From Hirschia maritima DSM 19733 (GTDB taxonomy: Bacteria; Pseudomonadota; Alphaproteobacteria; Caulobacterales; Hyphomonadaceae): a DNA stretch of 64,000 nucleotides. Location of the stretch: contig NZ_KB899549.1 in NCBI RefSeq assembly GCF_000378345.1, positions 124,001-188,000 of the forward strand. Reading direction: 5' to 3'. The position numbers and the translations under genes were made by a program. Positions 8,352 to 18,400 of the stretch are shown piece by piece. Below the pieces are notes generated by a model. That model saw nothing but the letters and a program-made list of their open reading frames with translations. It did not search any database and was not told where the DNA came from. The stretch's first letter is position 1. The number at the start of each line of letters is the position of its first letter.

Positions 8352-10178
8352 ATGTCAAACAACGCTTTCAAATCGAAAACGGACAAAATACATAGGGCCG
8401 CATTCATTGGCTTGGCTGCAATATCGATGGTGGCTTGCCAAACCACACAAATTGCACTTGCAGAGAAACGCCCCAACATCGTTCTAATGATGACGGATGA
8501 CCAAGGTTATGGGGACCTTGGCGCGCATGGCAGTCCCTACTTAAAGACACCCAATATAGAGCGCATTGGTGAAGAAGGCTTGGAAATGGACACCTTCGTC
8601 ACTTATCCAAATTGTTCCGCTACCCGAGCTGGCCTTCTAACGGGACGCTACCCCTACCGGACCGGAGTAACGGCAGTAACACAGGTAGATCACTTCATGA
8701 ACGCTTCTGAAGTGACGCTTGCAGAAGTCCTTCAAGAAGCCGGATATGACACAGCAATATTTGGTAAATGGCATATTGGCGACAACTATCCAATGAACCC
8801 AGGCAACCAAGGCTTTGAAGAAGCACTTGTGCATAAAGGAGGCGGAGTTGGTCAAGCAGCTGGTCCAGCCGGGAACACGTACTTCGACCCGATCCTAGAA
8901 CATAATCATGTTTCAAAAAAATATGAAGGATATGTGGATGACGTGTTCACTGAAGCTGCACTCGATTACATAGAACAAAAGAAAGAAGATAAAGATCCGT
9001 TCTTTGTTTATCTTGCAACGAATCTCCCCCATTTTCCTCTCCAAGTTCCAGACCACCGCGCACAACGGTTTCGTGACATGGGCGTGCATGAAGACAATGC
9101 ACTCACATTCGGCATGATCGAAAACATTGATTACAATGTTGGACGCGTACTCGATAAACTGAAAGAAACTGGACAGGAAGAAAACACCATAGTTATTTTC
9201 CTATCTGATAACGGACCACGTCACCGCCGAACAAAAAATGATCACTACCCCGGTCGGTGGGTCGCAAACATGCGTGGAACCAAAACAAGCGTATATGAAG
9301 CAGGTATCCGTGTTCCATTCTTTGTCAAATGGCCAGGAAAACTTCCAAAGGGCGCTAAAACAGACACAATGGGAACAATTATCGACCTGTTTCCCACCTT
9401 GCTAGAAGCAGCCCAAGCATCACCTCCTGAAGGTGTCGTAATTGATGGAAAATCACTAATCCCTGTGTGGACAGAAGGCGACGCCTCATCTCTGAACGGA
9501 AGAACATATTTCGCCCAAATGCATTACGGCCCAACACCTTTTAAATATATGCATTTCACCGCCAGACGACAGCAATACAAACTCGTTAGTTCACACGATT
9601 TTCCTCATGGCATTCTGTATCAACCAACGGATATCGAGCTGAAAAGAGTTCTAGAACAATTGGAGCTATATGATGTTGTTGCTGACCCAAGTGAACGTAT
9701 TAACATTGCCTCAAAACATCCAAAAATCGTAGAAGAACTTTTGGAAGAGTATGAAGACTGGTTTGATAAAGTAAGCGAAGAAAGGGATGCCAAAGGGATA
9801 CAGCGCATTTATCTCGGTACTGAAGCCGTCCCAGCAGTCAACTTATCAAGATTTGATTGGGGAGGCCCACGGGTTATATCCCACAACGCTTTTGGCCACT
9901 GGAAAGCTCACAACCAACTTGGTCATTGGCGCGTAAAAACCGAAAAAGGCAATTACACAATAAGCGCTGACCTTCCTGAAGTAGATAAGGATGGGGTTGT
10001 ACACTTCAAATACAATGAAGTGCACCTGAAAAAGCCTATTACTAAAGGTCAAAAGAGAGCCGTTTTTGAAGCTGTAGATTTGCCAGCAAGCACAGGTAAT
10101 TTACATTTGTATGTGAAACTGGACAAAGTCAGCTTAGCAACTGGAGCGCACTTTGTAGACGTCGTTCTAAACGATTAA
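8352..10178 (+). CDS. Formylglycine-dependent sulfatase (lipoprotein) with C-terminal beta domain
   Basis: Hydrolyses sulfate esters, here probably from a sulfated galactan. The preferred ATG at 8352 has GGGAGGAG upstream; an in-frame start at 8322 lacks this. 608 residues. The signal peptide has a lipobox-like SMVAC (Cys29), suggesting a periplasmic lipoprotein. The alkaline-phosphatase-like core shows metal ligands Asp49-Asp50 (MTDDQGYGD) and the maturation motif C88-S-A-T-R-A-G-L-L-T-G-R. This is the variant form with Ala rather than Pro at the third position. GKWHIG and IFLSDNG are also present. Residues about 490-608 form an added beta-rich domain absent from the other three sulfatases here; a decayed copy lies at 46443-46563. 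The S1 subfamily cannot be assigned by eye. Confidence 0.93.
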   Translation: MSNNAFKSKTDKIHRAAFIGLAAISMVACQTTQIALAEKRPNIVLMMTDDQGYGDLGAHGSPYLKTPNIERIGEEGLEMDTFVTYPNCSATRAGLLTGRYPYRTGVTAVTQVDHFMNASEVTLAEVLQEAGYDTAIFGKWHIGDNYPMNPGNQGFEEALVHKGGGVGQAAGPAGNTYFDPILEHNHVSKKYEGYVDDVFTEAALDYIEQKKEDKDPFFVYLATNLPHFPLQVPDHRAQRFRDMGVHEDNALTFGMIENIDYNVGRVLDKLKETGQEENTIVIFLSDNGPRHRRTKNDHYPGRWVANMRGTKTSVYEAGIRVPFFVKWPGKLPKGAKTDTMGTIIDLFPTLLEAAQASPPEGVVIDGKSLIPVWTEGDASSLNGRTYFAQMHYGPTPFKYMHFTARRQQYKLVSSHDFPHGILYQPTDIELKRVLEQLELYDVVADPSERINIASKHPKIVEELLEEYEDWFDKVSEERDAKGIQRIYLGTEAVPAVNLSRFDWGGPRVISHNAFGHWKAHNQLGHWRVKTEKGNYTISADLPEVDKDGVVHFKYNEVHLKKPITKGQKRAVFEAVDLPASTGNLHLYVKLDKVSLATGAHFVDVVLND

Positions 10179-10236
10179 GACCCGACCCTACAGGCGGCTA
10201 GAGTCTATTTGCTAATATAAAAAAAGGCAAGCAAAC

Positions 10237-10278
10237 AATAACCCCTCACTCTCCAAAGAGTGAGGGGTTTTATTTTAT
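10237..10278. terminator. Bidirectional terminator between convergent genes
   Basis: AACCCCTCACTCT and AGAGTGAGGGGTT form a perfect 13-bp stem with a 4-base loop. TTATTTTATCT follows on the plus strand and a weaker T-rich run on the minus strand. It separates the sulfatase from the converging receptor gene. Confidence 0.93.
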
Positions 10279-10348
10279 CTACTTCAACATTGAAACGTAA
10301 TCCTACCAAAGCAAACAATTTCTTTGGTAAGATAACTAAATTCAGATC

Positions 10349-13255
10349 TTAGAAGCTAGCGCGTGCTCCGATAGTATATCTTGCTCCAGAGTCTTCTAGA
10401 CCCCCGAACCTGCTAGTGAAACGGCCCACCCGGCTTGAAACAGACTCGGTCAAATTAAGCCCTTCAAGAAAGAACTGAACGTTTTCACGGTAGTTCCATG
10501 CAATTCTTGCATCAACCTGGTCATATCTATTGGTGAATACCGGTTCAGCTCCCTGGGTAGACGAGAAGAAACGTTCTCTGTTGTTATAAGCAATCCGCGC
10601 TTCGATATTCGTGTCGTCGTAGAACAACACAAAGTTCTGCGAGTTTCCTAAACCTGGCAACGCAACCGCGTTGTCAATCAAGTCGTTCTCAACTTTGTCT
10701 CCCGAGTCAACAAACGTCGCATTGGCACCAACACCAACGTATTGAAGAACACCAGGCAGTTGATCAAACGTGTGCTGGAAGGACAACTCAACCCCATCCA
10801 CTGTAGTCTCTTCCAAGTTACGCGGTCGTGTAATTTCAAAGAAAATACTATCGCCACTAATATTCGTCCGATCTTCTGTGATGAGGTTCAAGTCATTACC
10901 CGGTGGAAGTACGATCTCTTCTCTTTGAGCCCCGCGTGCAATAAATCCTGAAATTTCTTTCCTAAATATCCCCACTGTAAATGCAGAAGATTCTCCAAAA
11001 TAGTACTCAGCAGAAAAGTCATAGTTGTCCGAAACAAATGGTAGCAATGCCGGGTTACCTGAAGTTGCCTCCAAAGCTGACAGACGGATCTCCGGAGCAG
11101 TGTTAATGCCTGGATTCAAGTCAGTCAGATTAGGACGTGTCAATGTTTGTGAGTAACCCGCTCTGAAGACAAAATTTTCCGTAGCGTTAAGTCGCGCTGT
11201 GATGGAAGGTAACAAATTGTCGTATTTCTCAGTTTGTGAGATGTTTTGAGCCGGCAATCGAGATGATTCCAGGACATCAGGTCGAGACAAGTCAGGACCA
11301 ATGTTTGCAAACGGTTCAGAAAACGCCGTTGAAGTGGTTTCCGTCTCAGTATAACGCAGACCAGCATTAACCGTCAGGTCCATACTCCCAATTTGAGCTT
11401 CAAATTGAGCATTTGCATACAACGCGATGATTTCCTCTCCGATCGTAAATGAGTTGCGAGGAATGTCCAACGCATCAAAAAAGTCATCCCCAATACGTGC
11501 TGCAGTCGTTCCTGGAGCCAAACCATTTAACTCATCACGGAGCTGAAAAGCTTCCGGTGATTCAAGATACGCGATAACTTCTTCAGGGTCATATTGTAAG
11601 AAGTTGGAAGGAAAGTTTCCATCCACTTGGTTCAAGAAATTGGAGTTGTTTTCCAATGTAAACAGACTCGCTGGAAGAGGAATTTGAGCTTGCAAAAACG
11701 CGTTGCTCACACCGCCCCCACCGCCTCTTGTGCGCGCGTCACTTCTTGATTTTTCTTGGTCTCCATAATAACCGCCAAAACTAAGTTTTTGGAAAATCCC
11801 CATATCGGCGTTCCAAACGAAGTTAGCTTGTAATTCGGTTACCTCATCTGTGCTTCCTTGCCCCTCGCGTGTACCAAACCATGAAAAAGTATTATTAGGG
11901 TCTGGGGCAAGAATTTCATTACCAACAGTGCGATCAAAATTGTTTACAACACCATCGCCGTTCAAATCGACTGTGCTAGGCGTGAACTCGAAATTCTGGA
12001 AAGTTGGAGCATCTCCACCTTGTGTATAGTCAAACCGCTGCACAGCCTGTGGACCAGCAACGACGAAAAAGAAGTTGTTACCAGCATTATCATCTTCAGC
12101 CTCTGAGCGTGAAATATCAAACTCAGCTGAAAAATTATCAGTAATATCCCATTCCAGATTTGCTCCGATTTGGTAGGTCTCGGCGTCACGATTGGTTTCT
12201 ACTGCAGCCTGAAATGGACGTCCAATTTGATCGTAGCGAACTAAGATATTGTTCTCATCCGTAATCGCATTGGTGAATGTTGCAGCCTCATTGAACTGGA
12301 AGTTAAAAATTGAGTCAGCTTCGACTTCTAACTTGCTGTAAAGTGCATCAACGCTAATTCGCGCATTCTCGGCCACCTCAAACTGAACAACAGCTGTTGC
12401 CCCTAGTCTGTCTCGGTCTTGATTCGCACGTGAAAAACGCGTTTGTTGTTGTCTACGGTAAACACCTGGGCCGTTACCCACCCCATCAGCGAATAGGGTA
12501 GTTGCTCTTTCTTCGGATATGTTTTGACCGATGAAATTACCGGCAGCAATCTGATCTTGTGCTGCTTTACGAGTCTGATAGGAAACCGACGCTAATACAC
12601 CAATTCTGTCATCAGCAAATGTGTTACTTACAAGTCCAAACAATTGTGGCGCAAACTCTTCCGAGTTAGCCTCATAAACACCTCTTGCACTTGTTACTGC
12701 TCTAAACCCTTTTGTATCCAAAGGCTTGTGCAATTTTAGGTCAATTGTTGAACCAATACCACCGGCTTGAAGGTGGGGTGCAGATGTTTTGAAAATATCT
12801 GCTCCTCCCAATAAGTCCGCTCCAATAAGGTCAAATCGGAAATTCCGCCCAGCTGTGTCTGTTGCGATACGACGTCCGTCGACCAAAACAGTATTAAACC
12901 CTGGTCCAAATCCACGAACTGTAACCTGTGAACCTTCACCACCCGCACGATCGATAGAAACACCGGAAATACGCGCTAGAGATTCCGCTACGTTCGTGTC
13001 TGGGAACTTACCAATGTCCTCAGCTACAATACTATCGATGATGTCATCGCTATTTCTTTTGCGATCAACTGCCGCTGCAAGGCTTTGACGAATACCTGTT
13101 ACAACAATGGTATCCAATTTACGTTGAGCATCATCCTCTACGGATACTACTGCATCTGTTTCACTAGAAACTTGTGCAAACGCGACTTGGCTGCTCAGCG
13201 CCAAGGCTGCAAAAGCCGCTCCTGCAAATAACGACGGTTTTATGTTCTTGGTCAC
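10349..13255 (-). CDS. TonB-dependent receptor, Xanthomonas/Caulobacter oligosaccharide type, without STN domain
   Basis: Outer-membrane active transporter, 968 residues. Signal peptide 1-27 (VAFA-QVS). A TonB-box-like DTIVVTG lies near 48-54. The plug (about 60-190) contains DDIIDSIVAEDIGKFPDTN, a GGEGSQVTVRGFGPGFN stretch and LVDGRR. A 22-strand-type barrel follows and ends in YTIGARASF with a terminal Phe. It is closely similar throughout the barrel to the receptor at 15439-18663 (both have ENN-LV-DQIGRPFQ and WF-REGQG), which carries an extra signalling domain. It is the last gene of a minus-strand run receptor, sigma, FecR, receptor. It probably imports galactan oligosaccharides. The 420-base upstream gap holds a copy of the recurrent operator-like motif. 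Confidence 0.92.
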   Translation of the reverse strand: MTKNIKPSLFAGAAFAALALSSQVAFAQVSSETDAVVSVEDDAQRKLDTIVVTGIRQSLAAAVDRKRNSDDIIDSIVAEDIGKFPDTNVAESLARISGVSIDRAGGEGSQVTVRGFGPGFNTVLVDGRRIATDTAGRNFRFDLIGADLLGGADIFKTSAPHLQAGGIGSTIDLKLHKPLDTKGFRAVTSARGVYEANSEEFAPQLFGLVSNTFADDRIGVLASVSYQTRKAAQDQIAAGNFIGQNISEERATTLFADGVGNGPGVYRRQQQTRFSRANQDRDRLGATAVVQFEVAENARISVDALYSKLEVEADSIFNFQFNEAATFTNAITDENNILVRYDQIGRPFQAAVETNRDAETYQIGANLEWDITDNFSAEFDISRSEAEDDNAGNNFFFVVAGPQAVQRFDYTQGGDAPTFQNFEFTPSTVDLNGDGVVNNFDRTVGNEILAPDPNNTFSWFGTREGQGSTDEVTELQANFVWNADMGIFQKLSFGGYYGDQEKSRSDARTRGGGGGVSNAFLQAQIPLPASLFTLENNSNFLNQVDGNFPSNFLQYDPEEVIAYLESPEAFQLRDELNGLAPGTTAARIGDDFFDALDIPRNSFTIGEEIIALYANAQFEAQIGSMDLTVNAGLRYTETETTSTAFSEPFANIGPDLSRPDVLESSRLPAQNISQTEKYDNLLPSITARLNATENFVFRAGYSQTLTRPNLTDLNPGINTAPEIRLSALEATSGNPALLPFVSDNYDFSAEYYFGESSAFTVGIFRKEISGFIARGAQREEIVLPPGNDLNLITEDRTNISGDSIFFEITRPRNLEETTVDGVELSFQHTFDQLPGVLQYVGVGANATFVDSGDKVENDLIDNAVALPGLGNSQNFVLFYDDTNIEARIAYNNRERFFSSTQGAEPVFTNRYDQVDARIAWNYRENVQFFLEGLNLTESVSSRVGRFTSRFGGLEDSGARYTIGARASF

Positions 13256-13675
13256 TTTCGTTTCTCCCCGAATATGCGACTAGGGTTCCCTAATTTCGGA
13301 AACCTTTTCATTCGAGGCCAAAGTTTCGACACTCTTTATGAGCTGACTAAGTTTTCAAAACTCAGCTAGCTACTTTGCAAAAACCTTTAATTGAAAATTA
13401 GTGTTAAAAGCTTCGATCATTCCCAATAACACTACAAAGCCCCTCAAACTCGCAAGTTTGGAGAACTCAAAATTTTCAATAATTTTCACTCCCTAGTACT
13501 GTTTTATACAGTATCTCTGATTGTCGAGATTCTTTGACCTCAACTATTTAGACATTTGACAAAATATTATACGTCATTTTTTTATTATAATAATATTTCC
13601 ATAAACATCATATATTTAAAATGAGCAAACGTTGTATTTGAAAACAAATTCTATATTTTAAAATAATTTATATAT
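13256..13675 (-). other. Upstream region of the STN-less receptor
   Basis: 420 bases with no credible gene. It holds the motif copy at 13603-13617 and imperfect hairpins at 13341-13367 (AGTTTTcAAAACT core) and 13443-13462. These may belong to the leader of the receptor mRNA. No T-run terminator was seen, so read-through from fecR is possible. Confidence 0.5.
13603..13617 (-). promoter_or_regulatory. Operator-like motif copy upstream of the STN-less receptor
   Basis: Minus strand AAATATATGATGTTT. It differs at two positions from the copy at 30788 and lies about 350 bases before the receptor start. Confidence 0.4.
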
Positions 13676-14716
13676 TTACAATGAGTTATAAAGGAAAACT
13701 TGTCCGTTTGGCATGCGCCGAGCTTTGATCCCAGCCATAACATTTAGAGCTTCAAATAATCGCTCTACATCTCCAATTTTATAATATGCAACTATTTTTT
13801 GCTGCCGAATTTCATCGTTTTCAAATTCAATTTCGACGTCAGTATAACGAGAGATAATCTCAACAACCTCTTCCAAACTTTCACCTTTGAAAGACAATTC
13901 TCCGTCCTGCCAATCGAGTGACTTTTCTATAGTATTCAATCTTACGTTTGAAACATGTTCTATCGCGTGACTTAACTTCGCTTCTTGTCCCGCCACGACT
14001 TCGCTAAAATACACCTTATCTGGAGACTCCATTGATATAGATGGCGTACTTTTAAGCTCTACTCTCCCCTCGGTTACGAGCAGATTTGTGGCATCATCTT
14101 CAATCATCACAGCAAAAGCTGTACCCAATGCTTTTACACTTCCATGCTGAGTGAATACAGAAAATGGCTTTTCAAGATCCTCAGCAACTTCGAACAGAGC
14201 CTCTCCTCGCACCAACTCCAAATGACGATTGGAGTCAGTATACCCAACTTTTAAAAGGCTATCTGTATTGAGTATAACCGTGGATCCATCAGGTAGTGAA
14301 ATACGCTGTTGTTTCCCAATTTCTGTTCTATATTCAGCAGTATATTCGTATTTTTCAGTTGTTCGAAAATCTTGTGCTATGAAAATACATGCTGCAAAAA
14401 TCGATGCGGCTACACTTCCCGATAAAATGAGTTTCAGAAAACCCATTCTAGTTGATCTTTCTACTTCTTCTTTTGATAATTGCGCTACATCACTATTGGC
14501 GTAGTCATTCAAGCCTTCCAATATATGAGTAGCGTCCCAAAACATTGAAAGTTCTTCAAATACTTCACGATGTATTGTGCTCTCATTCAACCATTTCGAA
14601 AAATTAGTTCGATCAGTATCCAGCCCAGAATCGCCAGAAAGGCGCATTATCCACTCGGCCGCTTCTGATTCAATTTTTTCTCTGGACGAGATACGTATGA
14701 CGTTGTCATCAACCAT
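13676..14716 (-). CDS. FecR-family anti-sigma/sigma regulator
   Basis: Inner-membrane regulator that transmits a signal from an STN-containing receptor to its ECF sigma factor. The preferred start is the ATG at 14716 (MVDDNVIRISSREKIES), 346 residues, seven bases after the sigma stop. A longer reading from 14797 would overlap the sigma gene by 74 bases. The N-terminal anti-sigma region (EAAEWIMRLSGDSGLDTD) is followed by one membrane helix near residues 95-120 (LILSGSVAASIFAACIFIA). The periplasmic FecR core contains LPDGSTVILNTDSLLKV, GEALFEVA and ALGTAFAV. A C-terminal STN-like module (GESLEEVVEIISRYTDVEIEF) should contact the receptor. Its partners are the sigma factor at 14724-15302 and the receptor at 15439-18663. 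Confidence 0.92.
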   Translation of the reverse strand: MVDDNVIRISSREKIESEAAEWIMRLSGDSGLDTDRTNFSKWLNESTIHREVFEELSMFWDATHILEGLNDYANSDVAQLSKEEVERSTRMGFLKLILSGSVAASIFAACIFIAQDFRTTEKYEYTAEYRTEIGKQQRISLPDGSTVILNTDSLLKVGYTDSNRHLELVRGEALFEVAEDLEKPFSVFTQHGSVKALGTAFAVMIEDDATNLLVTEGRVELKSTPSISMESPDKVYFSEVVAGQEAKLSHAIEHVSNVRLNTIEKSLDWQDGELSFKGESLEEVVEIISRYTDVEIEFENDEIRQQKIVAYYKIGDVERLFEALNVMAGIKARRMPNGQVFLYNSL

Positions 14717-14723
14717 AAAACTC

Positions 14724-15302
14724 TTACTGAACCTTATTTTCAGTCTTGGACGAATTATTCTCGTTGAGCTTGTGGGCATTGTACAAATCTTCTGCACTAT
14801 ATCCTTTGGCTCTCAAGTATTTATAGCATGCCAACATACCAGACGCAGCTCTTCTTTCAGCAGTTCGAACAGAGATGCCTAGACGCGTACATATCTGCTT
14901 GAACTTCAAACCTTCAACTCTTCTCATAACCAATACTCGCCTCTCTTTCTCCGGCAATGTAGCAACCGCTTCAGCGAACAATTTCAACTTAATTTTTGCT
15001 TCTAACTGCTCTTCAGCAGAGACATAGTCTGCATCTAAATAGACAGGTGAGTCTTCATTCTCCGGCAGAGGCGCCGAAGTTTTATTTATTTTTCTCATAG
15101 ATTGATTGATCGCTAAGTTTTTAGCTACTTTATGAAGAAGGTGTTCAGGCTCCAATATGTCTTCTTTGACCTCTAAGGAAAAACACGTCAGAAAAACATC
15201 CTGCATCAAATCATCTATATCTTCCTTCATCGGACGATACTTTGAAATTACTCTCGCAATACTTGTTTGGTTTTCTAAAAAAGCTCTAAGAACGCGGGTC
15301 AT
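14724..15302 (-). CDS. ECF sigma factor, FecI type
   Basis: RNA polymerase sigma factor of 192 residues. Region 2 runs from MTRVLRAFLENQTSIARVI through DIDDLMQDVFLTCF. Region 4 is AVATLPEKERRVLVMRRVEGLKF followed by the helix-turn-helix KQICTRLGISVRTAERRAASG. It lies directly downstream of the STN receptor and immediately upstream of fecR, the usual FecI-FecR-FecA layout. It is therefore expected to be released when the receptor binds its glycan and to transcribe locus genes. The ribosome site is weak (TGGA about 7 bases upstream). A copy of the recurrent motif is centred about 75 bases upstream of the start. Confidence 0.92.
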   Translation of the reverse strand: MTRVLRAFLENQTSIARVISKYRPMKEDIDDLMQDVFLTCFSLEVKEDILEPEHLLHKVAKNLAINQSMRKINKTSAPLPENEDSPVYLDADYVSAEEQLEAKIKLKLFAEAVATLPEKERRVLVMRRVEGLKFKQICTRLGISVRTAERRAASGMLACYKYLRAKGYSAEDLYNAHKLNENNSSKTENKVQ

Positions 15303-15369
15303 TAATCATTCCAAACATTGAGCAGGTTGATCTGCACCAGATTTATTCAATCAAATCCGGAAATTCATC

Positions 15370-15384
15370 ATACATATGATGTTA
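15370..15384. promoter_or_regulatory. Operator-like motif copy upstream of the sigma factor gene
   Basis: ATACATATGATGTTA matches the 30788 copy at 14 of 15 positions. It is embedded in a larger inverted repeat, CATCAT-ACAT-ATGATG (15366-15381). Confidence 0.5.
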
Positions 15385-15438
15385 CAAGTAAATTTGAATT
15401 CACTCAACAACCCATAGAGGTCCCGGGCTGCGACTTTT

Positions 15439-18400
15439 CTAAAACTTGTACCGCATTCCAACTAAAAAACGGGGGCCTGCTGCCTCAAATGAATTAAATG
15501 TACTCTCAAATCTACCTTGCTGTCGTGAATATTGATCCGTAATATTAATCCCCTCAACAAATAATTGTACATCTTCCTCGATGTTAATGCTTACGCGAGC
15601 ATCAAGCTGATAATGAGCGTCAACAAAAAGCGGTTCTACACCCATAAGTCTAGTAAAATATCTATCCCTAGAGGTGTACGCTAAACGTGCATCAATCTTC
15701 CCATCATCGTAAAATAGAACGACATTTTTAGAATTGGATAGCCCAGGTAGAACTGGATTGTTTTCAGCATTTTGTGTATCAAATTCACGATTTGAATCCA
15801 CGTAAGTCAAATTCACTCCAACGCCAAGGTTTCTTCCCAAACCAGGCAATGACTTGAATGAATGAAGAAATGAAAACTCAGCTCCATCTATTTGGATTTC
15901 ACCAGCATTTATGGGGCGGGTGACATTTAAGAACACACCATCGTCAAGAATACTTCTTCGATCTTCAACGATCAACGCTAAGTTATTTGGCAGTGGTACA
16001 TTGACTTTTTCTTGAACGATTTGACGTACAATAAAACCATCTAACTTCTTGCGAAAAAGCCCTACTGCGAGAGAAGTTCCGTTGTCTCCATAATACTCGA
16101 ACGAAAGATCGATATTTTTTGATCGATATGGTTGCAAATTCGGATTGCCACCGGCACCTGTCAGATTCGACAACCTCAATTCTTGGGGAGTATTTCTCCC
16201 AGGATTCAAATCAGATAAATTGGGTCGGGATATGGTTTCTGACAATGCTGTCCTAAAGACAAAACCACTTCCATGCTGAACAGAAAAGTTCAATGAGGGC
16301 AAAAAGTCATCATATTCAGATACACTTTCTACCTGTTTAAACCCTGCAAGTTCAACTGATAAAACATCGTTTCTGGATGAACTTGGTTGAATATCAATAT
16401 ACTGCTGAACGTAACCAATAGAGCTCGTTTTCGTCTTTGAATATCTCGCACCTAAATCCAATTTTAGATCAAAAGAGTTGATCTCATGCTCCAAACTAGC
16501 AACACCAAAAGCGGAATAGACCTCCTCTTCAATTCGATATGATCGACTCAAATCCGACACTGCATCAAGCCGAGTTTCACCAAACGTGCCTGCTGATGTA
16601 CCGGGCTGCAAATCATGCAATTCATCACGCAAGCTCAACGTTGTTTCTTGTTCTAGATAGGAAATGATGTCTTCTACATCGAAATCCAAAAAACCTATTG
16701 TGCTCGCATGTCCCAATTGAGAGGCGAACTGAAATCGTGAACTCACTTGGAGCAATTCTTCAGGTATGGGAACTGTTCCATCTAAATATAGTGAATTTGC
16801 CGGAAAAACGGAATGAGCGTTAAAATGATCCTTTTCTTGGCGGCTATGATGTAACCCAAACCTCAATTTTTTGAGTAGGTTATGATTTACATCCCAATCA
16901 AGGTCACCTTTGACTTCAAGAACTTTATCTCGATCTCCCTGCCCTTCACGTTGCGAAAACCAAGAACTCTGGTGGCGTACATCTGGAACAATAATTTGTT
17001 CGCCCAGCACATAATCAAACTCATTGTTGATACCATCCTGATCTATATCATGCCCAACATCTTCAAATTGAAAATTCGACACACTAGGAGCTAGATATCC
17101 ACCCCGGTTTCTATAATGTTGAACTGCTATATCTGAGGCAATAACAACAAAATAATCTTTACCTGCATTGTTGTTTTGAGAAGAAGATTGAGACAAATCA
17201 AAACGAAAAGAGACGTCTTCATTTGCTTGCCACTCGAGTTTTCCTCCTATTTGATACACATCGGAGTCTCGATTTTGAGCTATAAAAGTTTGAAATGGCC
17301 TGCCAATTTGATCGAAGCTAACCAAAACATTATTTTCGTCCGCCACAACATTGTGAAACGTCATAACTTCATTAAACATCATATTGGAAACAGAACTTGC
17401 CTCTAACTTAAATTTAGCGAACACCCCATCAACAGTCAGTTCGAATTGATCATTTGGAACCCATTGAAAAACTGTTGTCACGCCAATACGGTCACGCTGT
17501 TGATTGGCTTGAATAAAATTGACCTGCTGAGGATGAAAATAACGATCTACTCCGTTATTACCGGCACCGTTTAGGAAAACTTCTTTCCTCTCCTCTTCCG
17601 ACCAAACACTCGTCAGCAATGGACTACTGTGAATTTTATCGACCAGTGCCGCACGTGTCTGCATAGAAGCAGATAGAAGTATGCCTACTTTTTCATTTAG
17701 AAACGATTTTGAGTAATGCCCATACAGATCAGGAGTTATACGTCCCGATTGATTTTCGTACTGAATTTTGGAATTTATTATTGATAAGTCTTCATCCAAA
17801 TCCAAAGGTTTCTGAATTTGCAAATCGATAGTTGCCCCAATACCGCCATCTTGTATTTGCGCTTGAGCCGCTTTTAATACATCTATTCCGCCCACTAATG
17901 GAGCGGGGATTAAATCGAAATTGAAACCTCGCCCTTCAGCATCAGAAGCCAACTTTCTACCGTTCAACAAAGTGTTGTTAAATTGCGGTCCAAATCCACG
18001 AACTGTAGCTGTTTGTCCTTCTCCTTCGACACGAGAAATCGTTACACCGGGCACTCTCTGTAAAGATTCAGCCAAATTGGAATCGGGGAACTTACCTTGT
18101 TCTTCTTGAACAATGTTATCAAGAATTACGTCACTGTCTCTTTTTCTTGCAAAAGAACTCTGAAGACTTTGACGAGTCCCACGCAAACGAACGACACTTA
18201 ACCTTTTTGGCAAATCCTCTGACGTCGTTTCAACTATCATCTCGCTATCATTTGTTGTCAAAACTTGCTTGTTACGCAGCGGAGTAGATTCAGGCGCTTC
18301 AACATCAATGCTGTCAGGTTTCTGTCGAATTACGACAATGCCATGTTCTGTCAAATAGCTTTCTAAATGCGTCCCCTTTAACAACGCATCGAGCGCCTGC

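Noticed and set aside
9666-9676. ATATGATGTT-like match inside the sulfatase gene
   Set aside because: It is coding sequence for Tyr-Asp-Val and lacks the AAACAT arm; it shows that the core alone occurs by chance.
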